This document shows, one piece after another, positions 49,880 to 57,630 of a DNA stretch of 61,076 bases. The notes under the pieces are model-generated. The model was not told the DNA's origin, did not search any database, and worked only from the letters and a program-made list of their open reading frames with translations. Made by a program: the position numbers and the translations under genes. This stretch comes from Marilutibacter aestuarii (GTDB lineage Bacteria > Pseudomonadota > Gammaproteobacteria > Xanthomonadales > Xanthomonadaceae): positions 1-61,076 of the forward strand of contig NZ_VICE01000067.1 of the NCBI RefSeq assembly GCF_006546775.1, given 5' to 3'. Each line of letters opens with the position of its first letter. Positions within the stretch are counted from its first letter, which is position 1.

Positions 49880-50407
49880 ATGGCATCGATCGAGGCCTTG
49901 CGCGACAAGGTCAGGGACGTCCCGGATTTCCCGTCCCCAGGCGTGCTGTTCCGCGACCTGACGCCCCTGCTGGCGGACCCCGCGGCCTTTGCCGGCTGCA
50001 TCGATGCGCTGGCCTCGCCGTGGCATGCCGCCGGGATCGAGGCGGTCTGCGGGATCGAGGCGCGTGGTTTCATCTTCGGCGCCGCCCTCGCGCGTCGGCT
50101 CGACGCCGGCTTCGTGCCCCTGCGCAAGCCGGGCAAGCTGCCGCCTCCGGTGGTCGAGGTCGAGTACGCGCTCGAGTATGGCGCCGACCGGCTGCAGGCC
50201 ACGGCGGGGGCGCTGCAGGGGGCCAGGCGCGTCTTGCTCGTCGACGACGTGCTGGCGACGGGCGGAACCCTCGCCGCGGCCCATCAACTGGTCGGGCGCC
50301 TCGGTGCCGGCGTCGCCGGCGCGGCGGTCGTCATCGAGATCGAAGCGCTCGCCGGACGCGCGCGGTGGCCGTGCGACGTGCCGCTGCACGCGGTCCTGCA
50401 CTACTGA
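49880..50407 (+). CDS. apt: Adenine phosphoribosyltransferase
   Basis: Salvages adenine to AMP using PRPP. The 175 residues show VRDVPDFPSPGVLFRDLTPLL, GIEARGFIFGAALA and VPLRKPGKLP. The PRPP loop VLLVDDVLATGGTL is complete. ATG 49880 is taken as the start; GTG 49871 in frame would add three residues. It is probably co-transcribed with the preceding small gene. Confidence 0.95.
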   Translation: MASIEALRDKVRDVPDFPSPGVLFRDLTPLLADPAAFAGCIDALASPWHAAGIEAVCGIEARGFIFGAALARRLDAGFVPLRKPGKLPPPVVEVEYALEYGADRLQATAGALQGARRVLLVDDVLATGGTLAAAHQLVGRLGAGVAGAAVVIEIEALAGRARWPCDVPLHAVLHY

Positions 50408-50464
50408 ACGAACCCGCGGCGGTCGCCGATCGTCGCCCCTGTCCACAACGATGGAGAAGGATCC

Positions 50465-51115
<651 letters not shown>

Positions 51116-51207
51116 ACGAACGCGCCCGGCCTTTTCCCCACGCTCACGCGCCGCGGCGGACGCTTCGCGTTCCAGCCCGGAATAGAGCCAATCCAAGGAG
51201 GTTTTCC

Positions 51208-51981
51208 GTGAAGAACGCCATCCCCCCGCTTTTCCTGGCCTTGGGCATCCTTGCCCTGGCCGCCTGCCAACCCCAGGCCCCCGCGGGCGACGACGAGGCC
51301 GCCACTGCCGACGCCGCGTCGGCGCCGGTTGGCATGACGGACTCGGAGATGGGGGCGGCGGAGGGCATGGATGCCGACGACATCGGCGCGCCGGAAGGCA
51401 TGAGTGACGCCGACCTGGCCCCGCCCTCGATCATGTCCCCGGCGGACGCGGATCCCGCGAGCGGTCCCTCCTTCGACTGCAGCCGCGCCAGCAGTTCGAG
51501 CGAGAAGATGGTGTGTTCCGACCCCGCGCTGGCTGCGCTCGATCGCGAACTCGAGGCCCTGTACGGGCGGCGACTGGCGGCGACCTCGGGCGCGGACCAC
51601 GATCGCCTCCAGGCCATGCAGCGCGGCTGGGTCAAGGGTCGCGACGAGTGCGGCAAGGCCGAGGACACGCAGCGCTGCATACGCGAGGCCTACCAGACCC
51701 GCCTGGTCGAACTGCAGATCGACAGCGGCGAGGTGATGGTGCCCACGCCCGTCGAGTTCACCTGCGACGGCAATCGCCAGCCTTTCACGGCGACGTTCTA
51801 CAACGACATCGAACCGCGCGCGGCCGTGCTGACCCTGGGCGACGACCAGGCCATCGCCATCGCCCAGCCGGCCGCGAGCGGCAGCCGTTACGGACGCGAG
51901 GGCGTGGAGTTCTGGGAGCACCAGGGCGAAGCCACCGTCGACTTCTATGGCACGCGCCTGAGCTGCCGCGCGGCCCAATGA
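51208..51981 (+). CDS. Lipoprotein fusing LprI-like and MliC-like lysozyme-inhibitor domains
   Basis: A 257-residue protein starting at GTG 51208 behind AAGGAGG. The lipobox LAAC puts the lipidated Cys at position 20. An acidic Met-containing linker follows. Residues about 88-175 match the LprI/DUF1311 pattern (FDCSRASSSSEKMVCSD, then LDRELEALYGRRL and WVKGRDECGK). Residues about 180-256 match MliC (FTCDGNRQPFTATFYND, then ASGSRYGREGVEFWEHQGEA). Both domains are known lysozyme inhibitors, so this is a probable envelope defence protein. Confidence 0.82.
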   Translation: MKNAIPPLFLALGILALAACQPQAPAGDDEAATADAASAPVGMTDSEMGAAEGMDADDIGAPEGMSDADLAPPSIMSPADADPASGPSFDCSRASSSSEKMVCSDPALAALDRELEALYGRRLAATSGADHDRLQAMQRGWVKGRDECGKAEDTQRCIREAYQTRLVELQIDSGEVMVPTPVEFTCDGNRQPFTATFYNDIEPRAAVLTLGDDQAIAIAQPAASGSRYGREGVEFWEHQGEATVDFYGTRLSCRAAQ

Positions 51982-52118
51982 CGAGGCACGCCGGGGGCTG
52001 AGGCATCCCGGCGCCGGTCGATCGGCGCGGGCAAGGAGGCGCCCCCCGCGTGCGCGGGTGGATAGAATCGGACGTCATCGCGGCCGTCGTCGCGTCCCGG
52101 CCGAGGATCTTCCATCGC

Positions 52119-54284
52119 ATGACCCGCAGCACGTGGCTCTGGCTGGTCGTCGCCACGACCTTCGCGGCCCTCGCGGCCACCTTCCTGTTCGTTCCCCCGG
52201 CGCCCCTGCCGCGCTTCGAGGACGCAGGACCGCCCGCCACCCCCATCGGTGGGCCGTCGCGGGTGCGCCTGCTGGCGGGCGAGGGCATTCGCGGCACGCT
52301 CGACGGCGAGGGACGTCGCGCCCGTTTCGCCGACCCCTGGGGGCTGGCGCTCTCTCGCGACGGCCATCTGTTCGTGGCCGACGGGGGCGAGGGCAACCGC
52401 ATCCGCCGCATCGCCCCGGACGGCACCGTGGTCACGCTGGCGGGTGGGCGCGAAGGCTTCCTCGACGGTCCCGCCAGGCTGGCGGCCTTCGACACGCCCT
52501 CCGGGTTGGCGCTGGACCTGGCCGGCAACCTCTACGTCGCCGACACCGGCAACCATGCGATCCGCAAGCTGCATCCGGATGGAACGGTGAGCACGCTCGC
52601 CGGCAACGGTCGTCGCGGGTATCGCGATGGACCGGGCACCGAGGCGCAGTTCGATGCGCCGATGGGCGTGGCGGTCGACGCCAGCGGGCGCGTGTACGTC
52701 GCCGATACCTACAACGACCGGATCCGGGTGATCGAGCCCGACGGTCGCGTCGCCACCCTGGCCGGCGACGGTCGCACCGGCGCCGCCGACGGCCCGGGTG
52801 CCGTCGCCCGCTTCGATACGCCGACCGACCTGGTGGCCGGTGTGCGCGGCGAGCTGTGGATCGCCGACAGCGGCAACGGTGCCATCCGCCACGTCGACGG
52901 CGGCGGACGTGTCTCGACCGTGCTGGCCGACGTGCCCAGCGTCCCCATCGGTCTGGCGCGAAGCCACGATGGCGTGCTCCACGTAGCCGGGATCTGGCCG
53001 AGCCGGGTGCTGCAGGCCGGTCGCGACGGCCGCTGGCGCGTCCTGCAGAGCGACGAGCGCCCGGAGGCGCGCTTCTCGCGACCGGTCGGCATCGCCGTGG
53101 ACCGCCGTGGTGGCGTCTTCGTCAGCGACGCGGGGGCCTACCGGGTGCACCGCATGGTCCAGGCGGGACGGGCGTCGCGCCGTCCGCGGGCGCGCGCCGG
53201 TGGCGATCCTGCAGCGGGCGAGGGCGCGGGTTTTCCGGAGCACGGCCCTGCGTCCGACGATCCCCTTCCGGCCACGGGCGGACGCTGGCCGCTGCGCCCG
53301 CAGCGGGGATGGCACGAGGTGGTGGGCACGCTGGGCGAGGTCCGCGGCAACTATCAGGGCGAAAGCCGTCACCACCTCCATGGCGGCCTGGACATCCGCG
53401 GCGACGTCGGCCAGCCGGTCCTCGCCATCGCCGACGCCAAGGTCAACCTGCCGCTGGCGGCCTGGGGCATCGAGCGCCTGGGCGAGGGCTTCGCGCTCGA
53501 CACCCTGCAGTACATCCACATGCGGGTCGGCCGCACGCCACGCGGCGACCTGCTCGACCCGGAGCGCTTCCAACTGGTGGCGGGCGACGACGGCACGCCT
53601 GCCCGCGTGCGCGTGCGACGGGGCGCGCGATTCCGCGCCGGCGACATGCTCGGGACGATCAACCGCATGGCCCACGTCCACCTGGTGGTGGGCAACAGCG
53701 GCTACGAACGCAACGCGATCGCGCTGGGTTTCGCCAACTTCTCCGACCGGGTGCCGCCCCGCATCGACGCGGTGGAACTCGTCGACGCATCGGGGCGTTC
53801 GCTGCCGCGTGTCGACGGACGGGTGGACGTCGCGCCCGATGCCGGCGACCTGCAGATGGTGGTCGAAGCCTGGGACCAGGTCGACGACAACCTGCCGCGT
53901 CGCCGCCTGGGCCTGTATGCGCTCGGTTACCAGTGGCTGGATGCCGACGGCCGGCCCCTGGCGGGTTTCGACGCGCCGCGTTTCAACATCGAGTTCAACC
54001 GCATGCCGCCGCAGGACGACGCGGTGCTCATGGCCTACGCGCCCGGCAGCGGGATCACCGTGCACGGCAGCGCGGTGACGCGCTTCCGCTACGCTTTGAC
54101 CAACACCGTTCGCGACGGCCGCATCGCGAGCGGATCCTGGCGTCCGGACGACATGGCGCCGGGCGACTACCTGCTGCGCGTCCACGCACGCGACTACAGC
54201 GGCAACGAGGCGCAGGCGGGACGCGACCTGCCGGTGCGTATCCTGCCGCGGCCAGCCCCGGCCGCGAGTGCGGCCACGCCCTGA
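52119..54284 (+). CDS. NHL-repeat propeller fused to an M23-type metallopeptidase domain
   Basis: A 721-residue protein with an N-terminal signal or membrane anchor (about residues 5-27). About six NHL-type repeats (about 45-365) recur as IRRIAPDGTVVTLAG-like strands and would form a beta-propeller. A Pro-rich linker follows. An M23/LytM-like domain (about 400-545) has H421 and D425 in HGGLD and H519/H521 in AHVHLVVG, the full zinc set. A beta-rich tail follows. Likely a periplasmic or surface protein acting on peptidoglycan; activity is inferred. A TAGAAT at 52063-52068 may be its -10 box. Confidence 0.8.
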   Translation: MTRSTWLWLVVATTFAALAATFLFVPPAPLPRFEDAGPPATPIGGPSRVRLLAGEGIRGTLDGEGRRARFADPWGLALSRDGHLFVADGGEGNRIRRIAPDGTVVTLAGGREGFLDGPARLAAFDTPSGLALDLAGNLYVADTGNHAIRKLHPDGTVSTLAGNGRRGYRDGPGTEAQFDAPMGVAVDASGRVYVADTYNDRIRVIEPDGRVATLAGDGRTGAADGPGAVARFDTPTDLVAGVRGELWIADSGNGAIRHVDGGGRVSTVLADVPSVPIGLARSHDGVLHVAGIWPSRVLQAGRDGRWRVLQSDERPEARFSRPVGIAVDRRGGVFVSDAGAYRVHRMVQAGRASRRPRARAGGDPAAGEGAGFPEHGPASDDPLPATGGRWPLRPQRGWHEVVGTLGEVRGNYQGESRHHLHGGLDIRGDVGQPVLAIADAKVNLPLAAWGIERLGEGFALDTLQYIHMRVGRTPRGDLLDPERFQLVAGDDGTPARVRVRRGARFRAGDMLGTINRMAHVHLVVGNSGYERNAIALGFANFSDRVPPRIDAVELVDASGRSLPRVDGRVDVAPDAGDLQMVVEAWDQVDDNLPRRRLGLYALGYQWLDADGRPLAGFDAPRFNIEFNRMPPQDDAVLMAYAPGSGITVHGSAVTRFRYALTNTVRDGRIASGSWRPDDMAPGDYLLRVHARDYSGNEAQAGRDLPVRILPRPAPAASAATP

Positions 54285-54290
54285 ACAGAA

Positions 54291-54318
54291 CGAAGGCCCT
54301 GCCGGGGCAGGGCCTTCG
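54291..54318. terminator. Strong bidirectional terminator-like hairpin
   Basis: CGAAGGCCCTGCC at 54291-54303 is the exact reverse complement of GGCAGGGCCTTCG at 54306-54318, giving a 13-bp stem with a minimal loop. It starts 6 bases after the NHL/M23 gene stop, where that gene converges with the BON gene. No clear T-run follows on either strand. Confidence 0.7.
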
Positions 54319-54375
54319 CGTGCCGGCTACCAGGCCGCCCACCTGTGTCGATGACGCGGCGCCGCGTGGGCGTGC

Positions 54376-54765
54376 TTACTTGGTGTCGGCGTTCGACAGG
54401 GTGAGGTCGCTGGTGTCGACGTCGGTCACGCCCTCGGTGCTGCGGGCGATCTCGACGGCCTTGTCAATCTCGGCCTGGCTGCCCAGCGCGCCGGACATGT
54501 GGACCACGCCATTGAGCGTGTCGACGTCGATCTCGGTGCCCTTGGTGAGGTCGTCGGCCAGCAACTGGCTCTTCACCTTCGTGGTGATCCAGGTATCGCC
54601 CATCGGCTGGGCCGATTCGGCGTCGTTGACGGTCTCCTCCGGCTCGGTCTGCTGCCCGGCCGGGTTGGCGACCGCGTAGCCGGTACCGACCAGCAGCATC
54701 GCGCCCATCAGGGTGCTGGCGCCGATGTTCGAGATTCGCTTGGTGTTCCGGGTGTTGATGCGCAT
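54376..54765 (-). CDS. BON-domain periplasmic protein
   Basis: A 129-residue protein with a signal peptide (about residues 1-33, ending YAVANPAG). An acidic linker precedes one BON domain (about 55-125), recognised by DTWITTKVKSQLLADD, VDTLNGVVHMSGAL and STEGVTDVDTSDL. It is related to OsmY-type proteins, which are stress-induced and bind the membrane or other envelope components. GAGGAGT is well spaced before the ATG. A 521-base gap lies upstream. Confidence 0.9.
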   Translation of the reverse strand: MRINTRNTKRISNIGASTLMGAMLLVGTGYAVANPAGQQTEPEETVNDAESAQPMGDTWITTKVKSQLLADDLTKGTEIDVDTLNGVVHMSGALGSQAEIDKAVEIARSTEGVTDVDTSDLTLSNADTK

Positions 54766-55169
54766 GGTGAACTCCTCGTCGTTTGTGGGGTGGCTTCCGC
54801 GTGGTGGCGTGGGATGACGCCGTGCGGAAACTCCAGTGCCGACGCTACGCAGGCGGCAGTGAACGACGAGGGAGGGTCATGTTAACGATGCGTGCGCGAC
54901 GCGTTGCGCAGGCGTTCAAATGCCGCGAAATCCACGTGTAACGCGACAACGCGTCACACTTCCGGCCCACGCGCGGCTGAACGATCGAACGCAACCCGCA
55001 CGGCGTTCAGGGCGCGGACGGGAAACGATAGCGCGCCCGAGACCGGGGGGCGCAGGCGCTGTGGTTCATCCACGCAGCGACCGCGGGTCTCGCGGGTGAT
55101 GCCAAGGCACGTGCCGGGATGGGATGCCGTGTCTTCGTCGGACCGTCCTGGAACGGGAAAAGGGTCAAG
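54766..55169. other. Gap between the BON gene and the fasciclin terminator
   Basis: About 400 bases with no convincing gene. The right-hand promoter of the BON gene must lie here. A stretch at 54839-54856 matches, with few differences, the region upstream of the EF-hand gene at 45242-45258. Several small inverted repeats rich in ACGCG occur near 54890-54960. Short open frames here lack ribosome-binding signals and look like chance. Confidence 0.5.
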
Positions 55170-55228
55170 AAAAAAAAGGGGGGCGACTCCGCGGAGAGGA
55201 GACACCACGACGAGGCGCGGAGCCGCCC
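55170..55228 (-). terminator. Rho-independent terminator, minus strand
   Basis: Read on the minus strand, GGGCGGCTCCGCG (55228-55216) pairs with CGCGGAGTCGCCC (55193-55181), a 13-bp stem with one G-U pair and a 22-base loop. CCC and a run of eight T follow (55177-55170 on the plus strand are A). This is the clearest intrinsic terminator in the window. It would end the fasciclin transcript about 60-115 bases past its stop. Confidence 0.85.
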
Positions 55229-55238
55229 GTTGAAGAAC

Positions 55239-55263
55239 CCGGAGGCGGGGAGTACGCCTCCGG
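55239..55263 (-). terminator. First hairpin in the fasciclin 3' region
   Basis: CCGGAGGCG at 55239-55247 and CGCCTCCGG at 55255-55263 form a perfect 9-bp stem with a 7-base loop, 23 bases after the fasciclin stop. On the minus strand a weakly T-rich GTTCTTC follows. It stands immediately before the stronger terminator, giving two hairpins in tandem. Confidence 0.6.
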
Positions 55264-55286
55264 GGATGCCCTGCCCAGGAGCGAGG

Positions 55287-55838
55287 TCAGGGCATCAGGA
55301 CCGTATCGATGACGTGGATGACGCCATTGGACTGCCGAAGGTCGGTGGCGGTGACCCGGGCGGTGTTGCCCTGGGCATCGGTGAGGGCGACGCCGCCGTT
55401 CGCCAGGCGCGCGGTGAGCGCTTCGCCCTGCACCGTGGTCAGGGTCGCGCTGCCGCCGCCGGCCTCGATCTGTCCCACCAGGGTCGCGGCGTCGACGCTG
55501 CCGGCGACCACGTGGTAAGTGAGCACCGACGCCAGCTTGGCCTTGTTGGCCGGTTCGAGCAGCGTCTCGACCGTACCCGCGGGCAGCGCGTCGAAGGCCG
55601 CGTTGGTGGGCGCGAACACGGTGAACGGGCCCTTGCCCTTGAGGGTATCCACCAGGCCCGCGGCCTTGACCGCGGCGACCAGGGTGCCGTGGTCGGGCGA
55701 GGCCATGGCGCCACCGACGATGTCGGTCGACGGGCGCGCCGTCGATGCCGCCGCTGCGGTCGCAGCGGGGGTGGCGGCGAACGCGGTGGGGGCCAGCAGG
55801 GCAAGTGAGACTGCAAGGATGAATCGCGGGTGTTTCAT
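55287..55838 (-). CDS. Exported fasciclin-domain protein
   Basis: A 183-residue protein with a signal peptide (about residues 1-21, ending TAFAAT). One FAS1 domain (about 45-183) shows TLVAAVKAAGLVDTLKG, GPFTVFAPTNAAFDALP, LTYHVVAG and a terminal NGVIHVIDTVLMP. Fasciclin domains mediate adhesion or act as envelope stress proteins in bacteria. AAGGAG precedes the ATG. It is divergent from the ECF sigma gene, and each has a copy of the same promoter-like motif. Confidence 0.92.
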   Translation of the reverse strand: MKHPRFILAVSLALLAPTAFAATPAATAAAASTARPSTDIVGGAMASPDHGTLVAAVKAAGLVDTLKGKGPFTVFAPTNAAFDALPAGTVETLLEPANKAKLASVLTYHVVAGSVDAATLVGQIEAGGGSATLTTVQGEALTARLANGGVALTDAQGNTARVTATDLRQSNGVIHVIDTVLMP

Positions 55839-55890
55839 CGAAGTCGCTCCTTGGTGCGTTGGGGGAAGGCTGCATGGCGCAGCGTCAGCC

Positions 55891-55918
55891 TGTACGCGGC
55901 CCGTGGGCGATCGGATGC
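55891..55918 (-). promoter_or_regulatory. ECF-type promoter motif facing the fasciclin gene
   Basis: On the minus strand, GCATCC (55918-55913), a 16-base spacer beginning GATCG, then CGTACA (55896-55891). Transcription would start near 55884, giving a leader of about 46 bases before the fasciclin ATG. The same hexamers and spacing recur in opposite orientation at 55968-55995. The pattern resembles the TGATCC / CGTA type boxes I associate with ChrR-controlled sigma factors. Confidence 0.65.
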
Positions 55919-55967
55919 ATGGCGATGGATGGGCGCTGATGCGCCTTCGCCGACGCGACGAGCGGTG

Positions 55968-55995
55968 GCATCCGATCGGGGCTGGCATGCGTACA
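55968..55995 (+). promoter_or_regulatory. ECF-type promoter motif facing the sigma/chrR operon
   Basis: GCATCC (55968-55973), a 16-base spacer also beginning GATCG, then CGTACA (55990-55995). It points to the sigma factor gene, with predicted transcription near 56003. This would make the sigma factor autoregulated and place the divergent fasciclin gene in its regulon. Confidence 0.65.
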
Positions 55996-56120
55996 ACCGC
56001 GTAGCCCACACCGCAGGACGTCGCCATGCCCCTCCAGACCGGTCGCCCAGCGACACGCCCCCACGGATGGTGGCGCCGGGAATTGAGCGGTTCACGCCCC
56101 CGCATCCGGCCGGCGCCCCT

Positions 56121-56756
56121 ATGATGGCCACTGATCCCGACACCGGAAGGGTGGCGGCCTTCGGGCCAGCCAGACGCTTGAACCGATCGCGCCAGTCCAG
56201 ACCCGACGACGCCGGCTATTGGGCCGGGCAGATTGCACGCGTGGCCCAGCAGCAGGATCGCGAGTGCTTCCTGCGCATCCACGACCATTTCGCACCGCGC
56301 CTCCAGCGCTACATGCTCGGGCTGGGCGTGGCCCCCGCGCAGGCTGAGGAGCTGGTCCAGGACGTCATGCTGAAGGTGTGGCGGCGTGCGCGCCTGTTCG
56401 ATCCCACGCGCGCCCATTTTTCCACCTGGCTGTTCCGCATCGCGCGCAACCTGCATATCGACCACCTGCGCCGCCAACCGCACTGGCTGCCGGTCGACGA
56501 CGGCCTGGAGTACCTGGAGCGGCAAGAGACCGACCGCGACGACGAAGGTCCGGATGCCGTCGCCGACCACGCCTGCCTCGGCGACGCGATCGACCAGCTG
56601 CCGGCCGCGCAGGCGCGGCTGCTGCGCATGTCCTACCTGGAATCCAAGAGCCACAGCGAGATCGCCAGTGAGCTGGGGATGCCCCTGGGTACCGTCAAAT
56701 CCAACCTGCGTCGCTCGTTCGAGAAGCTCAAGGACGCACTGAGGCCGTCCCTATGA
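56121..56756 (+). CDS. ECF sigma factor paired with ChrR
   Basis: A 211-residue group IV sigma factor. Region 2 is seen in FLRIHDHFAPRLQRYML, EELVQDVMLKVWRRARLFD and FSTWLFRIARNLHIDHLRR (about residues 50-115). Region 4 has LPAAQARLLRMSYLESKSHS and GMPLGTVKSNLRR (about 160-205). ATG 56121 gives the usual length; ATG 56067 in frame and behind the promoter motif is an alternative. Its stop overlaps the anti-sigma gene (ATGA). Family precedent suggests response to singlet oxygen or other oxidants. Confidence 0.92.
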   Translation: MMATDPDTGRVAAFGPARRLNRSRQSRPDDAGYWAGQIARVAQQQDRECFLRIHDHFAPRLQRYMLGLGVAPAQAEELVQDVMLKVWRRARLFDPTRAHFSTWLFRIARNLHIDHLRRQPHWLPVDDGLEYLERQETDRDDEGPDAVADHACLGDAIDQLPAAQARLLRMSYLESKSHSEIASELGMPLGTVKSNLRRSFEKLKDALRPSL

Positions 56757-57418
56757 AACCCCATCACCACCTTGATTCCGCCACGCTGCTCGGTTTCTCC
56801 GCCGGAGCGCTCCCTGATGCCTTTTCCGTGGTCGTCGCGGCCCACCTGGAGGTATGCGCGCATTGCCGCGCCCAGTTGGCTCGCGCCGACCGCATCGGCG
56901 GGCAGTTGCTTCGCCAGCAGGAAGGCGTGCCGCTCGCGACCGGTTCGCGGGAAGCGCTGATGGCGCGGCTGGACGCCGACCCGGTCCAGCTCGAGCGGGC
57001 GCCCATGCCGGAGCCCTCTCGCGGGCGTGCCGACGAGGACCTGCTGCCTGCCTCGCTCAGGCCTTACTTCGGCGAGCGTTACAGCTCCCTGCGCTGGCGC
57101 ATGATCGGGCCGGGCGTCCATCACATCCGTTCGCGCGACGTCGACGACAGCCACCTGATGCTGTTGCGCACGTCGGCCGGGCGCAGCATCCCCATGCACA
57201 GCCACGGCGGCAACGAACTGACGATGATCCTGCGCGGTGCCTACGACGACAGCCTCGGCCATTTCGGTGCGGGCGACGTGGCCGACCTGGACTGCGACGT
57301 GGAGCACCAGCCGGTCACCGCACCGGGGGTGCCCTGCATCTGCGTGGCCGCCACCGACGCGCCGCTGCGCTTCCGTGGCTGGATCGCGCGCACCCTGCAG
57401 CCGCTGTTCGGGCTTTGA
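56753..57418 (+). CDS. chrR: ChrR-family zinc anti-sigma factor
   Basis: A 221-residue anti-sigma protein. The N-terminal zinc-binding anti-sigma domain has H6, H31, C35 and C38 (HLEVCAHC), the same positions as ligands described for Rhodobacter sphaeroides ChrR. The C-terminal cupin (about 110-215) has H149, H151, E155 and H185 as a likely metal site (MHSHGGNE). It should hold the sigma factor until an oxidative signal triggers release. Start overlaps the sigma stop. Confidence 0.93.
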   Translation: MKPHHHLDSATLLGFSAGALPDAFSVVVAAHLEVCAHCRAQLARADRIGGQLLRQQEGVPLATGSREALMARLDADPVQLERAPMPEPSRGRADEDLLPASLRPYFGERYSSLRWRMIGPGVHHIRSRDVDDSHLMLLRTSAGRSIPMHSHGGNELTMILRGAYDDSLGHFGAGDVADLDCDVEHQPVTAPGVPCICVAATDAPLRFRGWIARTLQPLFGL

Positions 57419-57630
57419 GCGCGGGCGGGAGGCCGTCGCCAGGCACCCGCCGGGGCCCCGGTGTCGCCGGTCGGGCGGGCGATGCCGGGTCCGGGCCTTG
57501 ACCCGGGCAGAACATCCGCGAGGCGACAATGCAGGCCCTTGTCGCGCGCGGCGTTTCCTCGCCATCGGTCCAGGCCGGGTCCACCGGCGTGCCGGGCGCG
57601 ACGAAAAGCCGAAGGACCAGGAGGGTGCGA

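Noticed and set aside
56129-56140. TGATCC inside the start of the sigma gene as an ECF -35 box
   Set aside because: It lies within coding sequence, with no CGTA-type element at 16-18 bases and no downstream gene start that would use it.
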